NCBI GenBank assembly: GCA_009801015.1
Contig: VHZZ01000198.1
Location: 82,666-145,263 of the forward strand
Direction: 5' to 3'
Source of the DNA: Silene noctiflora
Lineage: Eukaryota > Streptophyta > Magnoliopsida > Caryophyllales > Caryophyllaceae
Length of the DNA: 62,598 bases
Positions 20,188-31,200 of this stretch are shown in pieces (the stretch's first letter is position 1; the number at the start of each line of letters is the position of its first letter). Below the pieces are notes generated by a model that saw nothing but the letters and a program-made list of their open reading frames with translations, ran no database searches and was not told the DNA's origin. The position numbers and the translations under genes are program-made.

Positions 20188-21955
20188 AAAACATGCAATT
20201 TGGCTAGAGAGTTAAACTAACAGCAATATTTCTCTCGACAACTTAACTTCGTCTACTGATGGCCAAGAAAGCCGAAGCAGAGAGATGTAGCCTACCTGAA
20301 GACCCCCTTTTCTGCGGACAGCAAACAAACCACGATGAAATGGCATCATAACGAAGAAAACAAGAAATAAGAAGCAGCTAAGTAAATCCAGTGCTCCTTT
20401 CACAAATAATAGAGCATCTCTTGAACGTTTTATTAGGAGGAAAAACAAAGGGGTACGCAAAATGATAGGAAATGTGGTATTAAGGAATGATTTCCTTTGG
20501 GGGTGTCCTGCAATATGGAACGATGAGAAGGTTGCCTTCATCAGTTTCAGCACTAACCCTTCTAAAATACGGAGTACAAAATTATAACAACAATTACAGA
20601 GGTTACATTGAATTATGGAATATCGCTTTGTATCATGCAAAAATTTGTAACAAAGTTCACTAGGATTATACTTACAGGTAAGGTGATCAATGGTCAGGGG
20701 CTTGTAATTGAAGCCAAGCGACACCAGATTGTCCAGATGTTGATACTCTACTGTCATGTTCCAGGAGGTGATTCTTGCGTAAATTCTGATTCGTGATTAT
20801 CTTGATTTGCAAATGCTCTTAGTAGCTTCCCTTAGTAGCTTTGGTTGATGTACCAATGGACATGAAATGGAAACATATGGCCAGTACAATTCACCAGCTC
20901 GGAATGCTAGTTACCGTTTTCTGTATATAGTGGCAACCAATTGGTTAAATCTCGAAAAACAATGTTCAATACCTCTTTTTGGAATGCCAAGTATAAACAA
21001 CATTAACAATAATACAAAGTACTTTGTATTCTGCCATTCTGGATTTCTGGCAACACATTCTGCACACATTGGAATTACTATTACTAATACAGGTTCGATG
21101 TTTTAAATACGGTCCTCAAGTAGAAGGGAGAAATATACTGCACCAAGGGATTTTCATTTTCTTGTATACGACCAAAATACCCCAGTATACTACTATACTT
21201 GCAATCATCCGAATTCTCAAACTGACAAGCAAGGATAAGATTGTCAGATTTACTACAAATCCCTTGGCTTAATATATTTCTTTCTTGAGTTTATGAGAGC
21301 CTATGAGGATGCTTTAACGGTCATACATTCCCCCATATTTGAAAAATAGACCGAGTAAAAAGATTTTACGTAAGAATTGCTCGAAGTACTTACCGGAACC
21401 ACCATCTGGAGATATGAGGCTTATGGGACCTCAGCATATAAATCACGAGTAAAATATGCCTCTTACGCTCATCTTTCTTCACGAGAACCAGCTGGATCAA
21501 TTGCTCATCATCTGAGGTGACAAATGGGATGAGAAGAGAGCTACAAAAACAAGCAACTAAAAGGTAAAAACTTAAATAGTAGATGGTCTTTCAGTCGATA
21601 CCGTAAGTATAGATCCATGCTTAGTTGCAGACTGAGAGACTGGTAGCCAACACGGCCACACAATCCACCACATAGCAAGATGCAACAACAATGGTGCAAT
21701 TACCTTCTCAGAGTTTGCCTTTGAAGTAGAATGGAATACCGTATCCCAAGGCCAGAGAAACAAGTAGGTTAACATGGATCGTGGACATCTATCACTTGCA
21801 TGGAAGCTTTTCAGCTGACGAACACCTCCAGGATAGCATTATCATCCATAATTGTGATTTTGCTATAGGTGAAAGTTGAGTAGGATAGATCTGTGCCATT
21901 TGGCAGAGCCAAATCAATGAGAATTTAATCACCGACTCAGACTAATCATGTGATT
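20188..21955. other. Convergent 3' regions; spliced 3' UTR of the PPR gene is possible
   Basis: There is no convincing coding exon. On the minus strand, good splice junctions (GAGAAG|GTAATTG near 21705; TTTTTGTAG|CTCTCTTC near 21540) follow the PPR stop. They suggest that the PPR transcript is spliced in its 3' UTR. An exact TACGGAGTA is at 20568-20576. The 181-codon minus frame at 20212-20757 has no family signature. Confidence 0.4.
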
Positions 21956-24900
21956 TCACGTCTTCTTCTTTTGGCGCAAAAAATTCAAGTTCTTCAGAGC
22001 AGATAACAAGAGCTGTTTAGGATCGTCTGAACTTCCAACATGAGATATGAATCCCCTCTCCAGCATATCTATCAAAATCATTTCACCTTTGGGTAGGTCA
22101 TTTTTACTGAGAATTCCATTTATAAGAGCCTCGAAGGTAGTGATGTTGGCCCACAGACCAATTTGTTTCATCTCGGTATACAATTCAAATGCCACATCAG
22201 TATCACCTTTAGCACAAAGACCTAATATAAGAACATTATACAAAATAGTATCGGGTTTCATTTTAAACCGGTTCATGGTTTCTCGCAACTTCAGAGCTTC
22301 TGTGACCCGACCCTCTTTGCAGAGACCATGCATCACTGTTGTGAATGTAACAACAGAAGGAACCTGGTGCTTCTTAAGACTCAGATCAAATACCATTTTC
22401 GCATCACCAATCTTTCCACAACTCACTAGAGCTCTAACCATAGCACTCTCAGCTACATCAGGAGAGCTAACTCCGAGGTTCACCATCTCATCTTTGACCT
22501 TGAATGCACCTGCTACATCTTTAGTCCTGAACATACCTTTCAGCAGAGTTACATACTGTCTGTAACTTGGAACATAACCGTTCTTAAGCATCTCGTGAAA
22601 AACCAGATGTGACTCTGGGAAAGCAGACTTTTTTGTTAATCCAGTAATAATGCTATCATATATAGCTCTATCAAGGTGCAGTCCTAACGCCATCATTACA
22701 TTAGTCAGATCGAACACTATGTTCATAAATCCACGTTCCGAATAGTTTCTTACTAGCAAGTTAAATGTTGGCTGGTTAGGAATAATTCCTTCTAAAATCA
22801 TCTTCCTTAGAGATTTAAGAGCCAGTTCCATGGACTGTGATTCACAGAGTCCGAGAATGAGGGAATAGCAGGTTAAACTATCTGGGAGAAAACCCTTTTT
22901 CTTCAAACTATTATATAGCCCAAGGCAATTTGACAGATTCCCCTGCTTTGCATGTCCATATAATAGAATGTTATAAGAAACTAAATCAGGAGAGGATCTT
23001 TCGTTCAGTAACTCAAAAACTTCCTCTGCCTTTACCATCATCCCATTCCTAGAATATCCATGACTAATAGTATTAGCAGCGATAACATCAAGGTAGACCC
23101 CACTTCTCACCATATCTTCATAGAAATAGGAAGCGACGTTTGGATGGCCAGTCTTAAATAAGGCATCCACCAAGATAGTCTGTACCACTAAGGAAGAAGA
23201 CAAAATCCCCTTTCGCACCCAGTTTTCAAAAAGAAGAATTGCAATAACGACTTTACCCTTTTTACATAAACCACTCAAAAGACTAGCATACGTGTGCTCA
23301 TCAGGAAGAATACCATTTTGAATCATTTTGTGACAGAGGTCCATTGCATCTGCTAATTTGCCCAATTTACACATTTCTCCGAGTAGAGTGTTGTAAGAAA
23401 CAATATCGACTACACCAGGGATATGGTGGAGTAATTTAAAGAATCTTTTTGCTGCCCACAAGTTTCCACCTCTGCACAGTCCTTTCAGCAGACTTCCATA
23501 TGTAAAAGGACTTGGACAATGACCTTGTTTAATCATCTCATCAAAGAGAGAAAATGCTTTAGATTCATCCCCTATATTTGAATAACCATCAATCATACAA
23601 TCATAAGTAACGGAATTAGGTATAGTTCCCATTCTACTCATATGTTGCATGAAATTCTCAGCCTTCAGAAACATCTTCTGACCGGACATAGTAGAAACCA
23701 ACAAATTACACGTCTGAATATCAGCTTTATATCCGTCAAAGTTCATTGCTGCATAATTCTTCAAAGCTTCCATAACTCGTCCTTGCTTGCACAAACTGTA
23801 AATCATAGTTGCATACATGACATGGTTGGGAAGGACTCCCACTCTGTACATGTTACATAATATTTCTTTAGCAGTGCCCAATTTTCCCATTGTGCAGAAT
23901 CCATTAATTAGCACGGAATATGTAATCACATCAGGATATACTCTGTGCTCCATCATTGCCATGAACAATTCTACAGCTTCATTCAGCATACCTTTCTTAC
24001 AAAATCCGTCCATCATCATCGTGTATATGATACAACTAACTTCGAAGCCATTTATTCTCATACTCTCCATCACACTTCTTGCTTGTTCAAATTTGGAATG
24101 TTTGCACAATCCATTCAAAAGAGTTCCATAAGTGACTTCATTAGGTGACACACCTGCTGCGTCCATCTTACACATGATAGAGAACGCTTCCTGAAAATTA
24201 CCCTGATAACAATGCCCATCAAGCAACGTATTATAAGTAATGTGATTGGGATAAAGTTTGAGCTTAACCATCTCCTCAAAAACTTTGGTTGCAACTCCAA
24301 GCTTCTCCTCCTTAACGAATCCATTAATAAGAGTATTGTAAGTCACAGCATTTGGCAATACTTTCTTATTCCTCATCCTTCTCAACATGAGATAGCCTTT
24401 CGCACTTCTACTACTCTTACATAACTTATCGATAAGCATATTATATGTACATACATCAGCTTGAACACCTTTGTTATTCATCTGATCCATAATGAAACAA
24501 GCTGCTTTATACTGTCCTTTCTTACAGTACGAACTCAGCATAGTATTATAAGTGACTGCATTTGGAGCATAACCAGCTTGTTCCATCTTTTCAAGGAGAT
24601 ACCCAGCTTTCTTCAGATTTCCCTCCGAACATAGAAGGTTTAACAGCATGTTAAAAGTACTAACATCAGGGCAGATCCTCATTGCAAGCATTTCTTTGAA
24701 GAAACTCCAAGCCACATTATGTTGCATGGTAGAAGATAAAATCATATTACAAGTATGGACAGACGGTTTAAATCCTCGAGAGTCCATCAGGCGGAAAATC
24801 TCTATAGAGTTATCCACACATCCTAGTTTCAAATAAACCCGTATTAAGAGGTCAAACACAGAGGGATTTGAGCGGCAAAGGCGATATGTGCCCATGAGAG

Positions 24901-26213
24901 CACCAAAAAGGGAACTTGGATCATCACTCATACCGGCTAAATGATGAAAGAGGGACCTAGCATGATCATACATCCTAGCTCTAACTAATATATGAATCGT
25001 AATGCAATATGTATGGGTTATGTGATCTACCTCCAATCCAGGCTGTTCAATAACCCATTTGAGAAACTTCAAAGCCAGTCTTCCATGAACTGGTCTTAGA
25101 GAAGGCAATTTATATTCCATGTGATTTAGCGACTCCCAACGGCCAATAGTAAGAATTGCATATATGCTATCTTCCATATCCCCTGTACCCATCAAATCAA
25201 CATTTCAACAAACTCAGCTTCAAACTAAATTTTATTTTATTTTTGGTACAAATTCAAACTAAATTGTATGAAAGCTTGAAACAATAAGACGAGGAGATGG
25301 AACTAATTTCGTAACTTAAGCAACAAAGTCTTTATTTTTTCCTTTCCCACAAGGTATGTTCCATTGTTGATTTAACTTTCTCATCACCGCATTCACCGGT
25401 ACTTGGAAGTCTATCTAACACCCGTCAACAACACACAAAACATATTCGAAATACCTAGCAAATGTACCAATCATTACTCGAAAATTCCACTGAAACAATA
25501 CCCCAACTAACACCCGTTTGGCAAAAGCTATGAATAATGGCAATGTCAATAAACATTTGATCACAAACAGGGAAAATTACGAACAAGGTTCCATCACTTT
25601 CGTCAACAAGAACAACAACATGAGGTAGCAAGTTCCTTTTCTCCCTTCACTTCTAATTTTCAAATACATCCTTCGCAAAATATATTGCAGTAAGTCTCAA
25701 GTAAAACGGTTTACTACAATATAAACGCAAGTTATGAAATTTATCTAAACGGCCTTACACAAGTACTATATTTGCTCAATTGAGGAGCTTACCACCATTT
25801 TTAAGCACAAACCCATCAAAAGTAAGCATTTTTACGAGTGTACTCATTATGAAAATAGGTACGAAATTAAATAATCATTTTGGGATCACTATCGACAGTA
25901 AAAAGGTCCCAAAAACACATAAAAGGGTACGAGGGAGTGCCCGCTTAATAACTTACTAGATAACTTACTGAGAGACCGTTTTTCCAAGTTTTTGCGAAAA
26001 ATAAAAAGTAATCAAATTTAGCACAAAGAGAAACAAGGGTTACCACTTACCAGGAAAATGGGCATTATTGGAAGAAGTTGAGGAGTATGAAATACTATTA
26101 CCATATCCTGAAAAAAGGGAGGAATTGAAGTGAGAGAAAGCTTGAAAATTTGAGAACTTTCTGGGAATTAAAGAAATTTTCTTGATTGTTGAAGGAATTA
26201 AACAAGAACACAT
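21956..26213 (-). CDS. Long pentatricopeptide repeat protein (At5g55840-like)
   Basis: Exon 1 (26213-26051) encodes a Ser/Arg/Lys-rich, acid-poor leader (MCSCLIPSTIKKISLIPRKF). Its GT donor joins an acceptor at 25183, so that exon 2 (25182-21956) continues PGDMEDSIYAILT. The total is 1129 aa. The intron is 868 bp. Exon 2 carries a long run of about 35-residue P-class PPR units with the usual signature (VTYNTLINGFVKEEKLGVA, DVCTYNMLIDKLCKSS, NEVTYGTLLNGLCKHSKFE). It ends without an E or DYW extension. The closest protein I know is Arabidopsis At5g55840. P-class PPR proteins bind organellar RNA one base per repeat, and the leader suggests mitochondria; the target is unknown. An ATG at 25195, just outside exon 2, is not the real start because the acceptor lies 3' of it. 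Confidence 0.92.
25183..26050 (-). other. PPR intron 1
   Basis: The donor CCTG|GTAAGTGG and acceptor GGGTACAG|GGGATATGG are strong. The 868-bp interval is AT-rich and holds one MITE-end-like CTTGAAACAATAAGACG near 25275. No other gene is present. Confidence 0.8.
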
Positions 26214-26319
26214 GATTGTTGAACAAAAACAGTTTGATTCAGAGCATTTTTCAGAGGTAATTGTTGAACTAAAACAGTAATACCCCGAATTTACGAGGGT
26301 TTAAGGGATGTCACTGTTC

Positions 26320-26740
26320 CACTGTGTGTGTTGTCGAGGTTTGTTTTTTTTGCCTGAAATACCCATTTTTTTATCCGGAAAGCTTTATTTTTTGTTTACG
26401 AATTCAGAAAGGGATAATTTTTTGTTTTTTAAATTGATCATCTTTCCGAGAACTTCGACTCAGAAAAAAAGTTGTTGAGTTTGAAATTTGTGACCAAGAG
26501 ATATGGTCACTCAAAAGTTTGTTCGGTCAAAAAAACTTTGACACGCAATAACTCCTAGTCACGGGATCCAAATACGATAATTTTTTTTTTCAAATCATAG
26601 TTCTCGGAAAGATGATCAATTTGAAAAAAAAAATTATCTCTTTCTGAAATCGTAAACACGAGTTATGGCCTCTTAAAGTTCCCGGATCAAAAAATTGGGT
26701 ATTTCGGGCAAAATGTCAAACCTCAAGGGCACCGTGTGCA
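26320..26740. mobile_element. About 420-bp hairpin element with long terminal inverted repeats, upstream of the PPR gene
   Basis: Left-arm sequences (GAGGTTTG, CCTGAAATACCCA, TTTACGAATTCAGAAAG, AATTGATCATCTTTCCGAGA) recur complemented in the right arm (TCTCGGAAAGATGATCAATT, CTTTCTGAAATCGTAAA, TGGGTATTTCGGGCA, CAAACCTC). The arms are about 140-150 bp with indels and the loop about 110 bp. There is no coding capacity. The outer ends blur, so boundaries are approximate. It begins about 105 bases upstream of the PPR ATG. Confidence 0.75.
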
Positions 26741-27238
26741 TTTTCCGTTTTTTTTTTTGGCTTGGTATAAACTATAAAGGGAGTACGAGGGCAAATACAT
26801 TGCTGACGGAATTTGAACCAACTTATTATGTACTATTATTATTATTCTAATTAATTGTACGAGTTAACTTGCTGACATTTGGTTTTAATTTTTTTTTTTT
26901 TTTAAAGTTTATAAAGTGGAAAAAAATTATGAGTTTTATGGAACTCGTTATGAACAACCAAAGTTTTTTAATACAAAAAGTGAGGTACAAGGAAAAATTT
27001 AACGAGTACAGGGGTATAAGTGGGAAAATTCGTTTTAATTTTATAAAGTGCGCTATTTTATTCGGAACCTTAGAGCTCAATTAAGTGTATAAGTATGAGT
27101 CGTATAAGTATGAGTCATTCGACTCTTACTGTTTAAGAGATCCGTATGCAAGTATTAAGTTCGGGTGTAAAGCTCAATTAGTTTGTGGGTTCGAGCCTTC
27201 AAGGTATATAGTTTATCGTATGTATGTGGTATTGTGGT

Positions 27239-27264
27239 GGTTTGGTCACTTCGGTGACCAAACC
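27239..27264. other. Perfect 11-bp stem with a TTCG tetraloop
   Basis: Arms GGTTTGGTCAC and GTGACCAAACC flank TTCG. As RNA this is a C(UUCG)G hairpin, the most stable tetraloop class. Confidence 0.85.
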
Positions 27265-27292
27265 AGATTAGAGAAGATAATATACGCTTTTC

Positions 27293-27366
27293 TCATTATT
27301 CTTGACTTGAGGTTAATATTTATTAGCGATATTTTTTATTTATTAACCTTGAGTCAAGAATAATGA
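27293..27366. repeat. 26-bp inverted repeat hairpin
   Basis: TCATTATTCTTGACTTGAGG at 27293 onward is mirrored by 27341-27366 (CCTTGAGTCAAGAATAATGA) with two mismatches and a 22-base loop. It could be a small MITE. No target duplication was resolved. Confidence 0.75.
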
Positions 27367-28249
27367 CGACGATTTCAAAATTATTAGTATTATTAATTGG
27401 CAAATAAAGAAGGCAGTGAAATTAAGATAAAAACCTGGAGCAAACAATCCTATGTTTGCTTTAGCATTTTGCAGTAGTGGGAAACCCTATCTAAATTCAT
27501 ATTTACCACAACTCGGAAACTCGGATTTTCAACAAATAAAAACTTGCAAAGAGCTGTGCAACAAACAATTTGTTCTTCATTACAGCCTTCAACGGAATTT
27601 TATTAAGCTAGCCAATAAAGATATACACTAATTACTAAGCGAAATTACAGGCTGGGAAAAAAATGCGCCTATTATATCGACAAGGCCCTTAAGAATCATC
27701 AAAACCCTTTTCTACGAAGCCAATAGACATGTTGTACGCATCTAATTAGCTATTTGTGCTCTTTTGGTAACCTGACGATGAACAGTGAACAAATGGCTCT
27801 GGCTCAGTTGACGCTACTTCATAGGTCATTGATCGTCACCCAAAAATATAATAAGATTGGTAAACTTTCATGGAGCTTCAGCAGCCATCTTCGTCACTAC
27901 TTCAAATATATCAGGTTAGGTTGATGACCAGCGACTAACGAGGTTAAAAATGCAAGGATGGCAAATTAGTCTGGGTCACAACACTTGGCACAAAATTTAT
28001 TTTCTCGTGAACAATTTCAATCTGCAACAAGAACATAACAGTCGAAAGGGGTGAGTTTCTAGGTGGTTATGAGAGTAATAAGCTCATATTGCGTATTTAT
28101 TTGTGCTTAAGGTGAGGCGAGTGCAACCTAAATTGATCCTAACCACAATCCCTACATGGGAAAGCAAGAACAGTATGTACTCACATGTACGAAATTAGTT
28201 AACCAGACGGGAGGGACTTGTTCTCGGCTACATCAGGGAAAATTTGGGA

Positions 28250-31200
28250 TTAGCCAAAGCCAAAACCTTCACTAGCTTCATGAATAGCGAGTAGTAGGCG
28301 CTCTCTAAGCTGTTCCTTTGACGAATATTCAGGAAGATCCAATTGATTGAAACTACCAGCAATAATAAAATTAGTTATTATATGCCTATAGCTGAGAAGT
28401 CCAAAGAACAAACTACACTAGCAACCAGATGTCTAAGTTCTTACCATGTATGGGCTGAAGGTAGACGCTCCGGCGCTCCATAAGCCTTGTGAATCTGAAA
28501 TCTTTGCGGACCAGAGATACCTTGCAATGCCTTGAAACCTTCCAAAGGGACCTACATAACACAAGATTAAGTTTACATCATAAATATCATAGCCAGTCAA
28601 ATGAAGGCCTCTAATCATGGCTAAAATTCAAAAGACTTGACCAAATATCCCCAATAATCCATCTTATACCAAATCAAACAGGAAACCGACGCAATTGCTA
28701 ATGAGTGGTAAAAGAAAGTTAATATTGTACCTTTGAGGTCCCGGTGACAAACTGTAACAGCCTTGCCATATCTTCTTTGCTGAAACCACTTACAACATCC
28801 CAAAACCACTGAATAACACTTGAGCCTGCTGAATAGCCGGTATACTCAGCATTGGCCTTCAAATCCTCCACTGCAAAGCATGATAACAGTTTAAAACAAG
28901 CCAAGAATACAATCCAAAGTGAGTAATATGCTTTTGTTCACTCACAGTCTATTTCTGGAAGTCCACTTATTAGGAGCTCAAGCTCCTTATCGTTGAAAAT
29001 AGAGATAAGCTCCCGGGGTACTAGTTCGGTAAAACCTTCAAGGAACGAATTGATTTGGGGACGAATAGCATTCGTTAAAATATGATCAGCAACAAGGTCT
29101 ACATACTCTTGTTTTGTTTCCTCGGTTACCCTTATGTTTCTCCCTCCAGGTTTAAGCTCAAAATCAGTGACCTTTTTCACAACACAGAACAAAAACAGTG
29201 AGAGACAAGTACAAAGTACATTGTTGCATCAAAACACCAGTGACCTATGACAAGGTTACTCGACACTGCACGACTAACATACACAAGGAAGTACAAAAGC
29301 CTCGAATAGCTATCACAATCCTAGTTAGTATATCGAGTCCCCACCTGTGTTTTCTCATACAAGATAAGTTTTTCCTCATCCGCATCCATGCTAAACGTTA
29401 GGTCAAGAATATCATTGACATCATTCTGCAAAACAGAGCACACGTTACGAAGGCTTCTTGATGCACTAGTGATTAGAAAATATGTTGGTTTTAACAGATG
29501 AACAGGATTTGTTACTGAAACAACTAACCTCTAGCATCCACTTCAGGTTCTTATAGTAATCGGGATCAACAGCCTCAATATCATGGTAAGTCACCTTGAC
29601 TCCAAGAATATGCTTGTAAAAGGAGCGTGTGAAATACACATCCAAAAGTTGCCCATCAAATAAGGCCTTAGCAACCTGTAAATAATCAAGGGGTGTCAAA
29701 TAATAAATGAACCCGTTCAAGATACATCCTGCATCTTTCACTTTTCATCAGATATCGTCAGATGAAGAACAAAGGCAATTAAAGCAAACACTCACCACAC
29801 GACCAACAAACTTGAAGTATGACAAATGTTCAGTTTGATAAACAGAGTTAGGATTTGGCTGGAAGGTCGCATTGCTTCCAACAGTAGTGAACAGCAGAGC
29901 ACCCTTATCAAATATGACCCTCGAAAGCAACTGATACCACTCTCTAGTAAGTCCACCAGCATCAATACCCTCCTCACCTTGAAATTGCACGTTCAGTCTA
30001 CCCTTCAAGTCCTGAGTTGATCTCATTCGTAACTGATTGTACGAGTCTTCAAGGACATAAGCACGGCGAACACTTACCCTAAGTGGTCCCGCGAGGTGTT
30101 GTTCATGTTGCTGTCTAATTCTAGAGCGAAAATATGACTTTTTATTATCAAAGTCGATTAGGCGCGGGGATTTCAGCATCATAGATAGCGACTTCTCTAG
30201 CAACCCAGGACTCTGCCTAATAAAGGCATTCAAAAGACGTCTATGCTTATCCGCAAACCACGAGAATATGACTGTGGCATCAGATCTTCTTTGAGAATCT
30301 CCACCGGATTTTATCAGAGATGAGGATGAACTCTCAGCAGATTCTTTAACTTCTCGTGCAGTAACATAGGCTTGATCCTGCTGCACAACTGAATTGCTTG
30401 ATTGCAATTTTTCACAGAGAACAAAGAAAGACTCGATAAATGGCAAGAGTCTTTGTGTTCCCGGAGGCAGGGGAGGAGAAGAGGGAGAGGGCCCTGTAAC
30501 AGTTTCCCCAACACTCGTAATTGGAGATAAAGAGCTTTGTCCTAGCTCAGATTCAGTTGTTCCTATGCAATCACTGAGCTCCTGCCACAATGGCTCCAGA
30601 TCTGAACTAAGCTTCAGCAACATGGCTTGCTCTGCATGCACCTCATCACTTTCCTGAACATCACTGCCATCAGTGGATGAAATGAGAGAGCTGAGAACTT
30701 GTAGCACACGAAGCATAGAGGCACCAGCCATAGAGCCAGAACTGAGACCCATCATCCGTGTATTCTTCAGTGTGCTAAGTTCTGCAACTGCAGCACCACT
30801 TAACTCTTGTGCAAGATCTGAAAGCTCTAGAGTGAAAAATTTACGGTGAGATATAGCCACTGAGGCTAGCTTCTTCAGCACCTCACCAGCAAACATGTAT
30901 ACTTTGTCTGACAGCCTACACATATCATGGGTACAGGTATATCAGTCCTCTGAAGACAGTGGAAGTAGATAAACAGATAAATAATCTGAAGACATAAATG
31001 GAAGAGGAACTGACAGAGAGAGCACCGAAACAGATACAAGGACAAAGTAAAGCAAAAAAGAGGGAAAAAAAACACCAGATTATAATCCATACCCTTCATA
31101 ACCAAGAAGGCGGGAGACATTGCGCAAATCAGCCTTTGGGAGTTGTACAAAGATGTCATAGATATTATGACCTTTCATTTCAGATGTTGATGACTCCCCA

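Larger units (their letters stand above)
26741..28249. other. Intergenic DNA between the PPR element and the UPL1 3' end
   Basis: AT-rich DNA with two clear hairpins (27239-27264 and 27293-27366) and a B-box-like GGTTCGAGCC at 27188-27197. The last several hundred bases presumably hold the UPL1 3' UTR. I see no coding gene. Confidence 0.5.

Noticed and set aside
20212-20757. 181-codon minus-strand frame with a hydrophobic stretch
   Set aside because: No family signature, no splice support and a convergent 3' region. The hydrophobic stretch is explained by T-rich sequence.
25193-25195. ATG at 25195 as the PPR start
   Set aside because: It lies in the intron, 3' of the donor and 5' of a strong acceptor. 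The spliced model adds an in-frame targeting leader.
27188-27197. GGTTCGAGCC as part of a tRNA gene
   Set aside because: No matching A box at proper distance and no cloverleaf; a lone B-box-like word.
27085-27363. 92-codon plus-strand frame
   Set aside because: It crosses the two hairpins and has no family signature.
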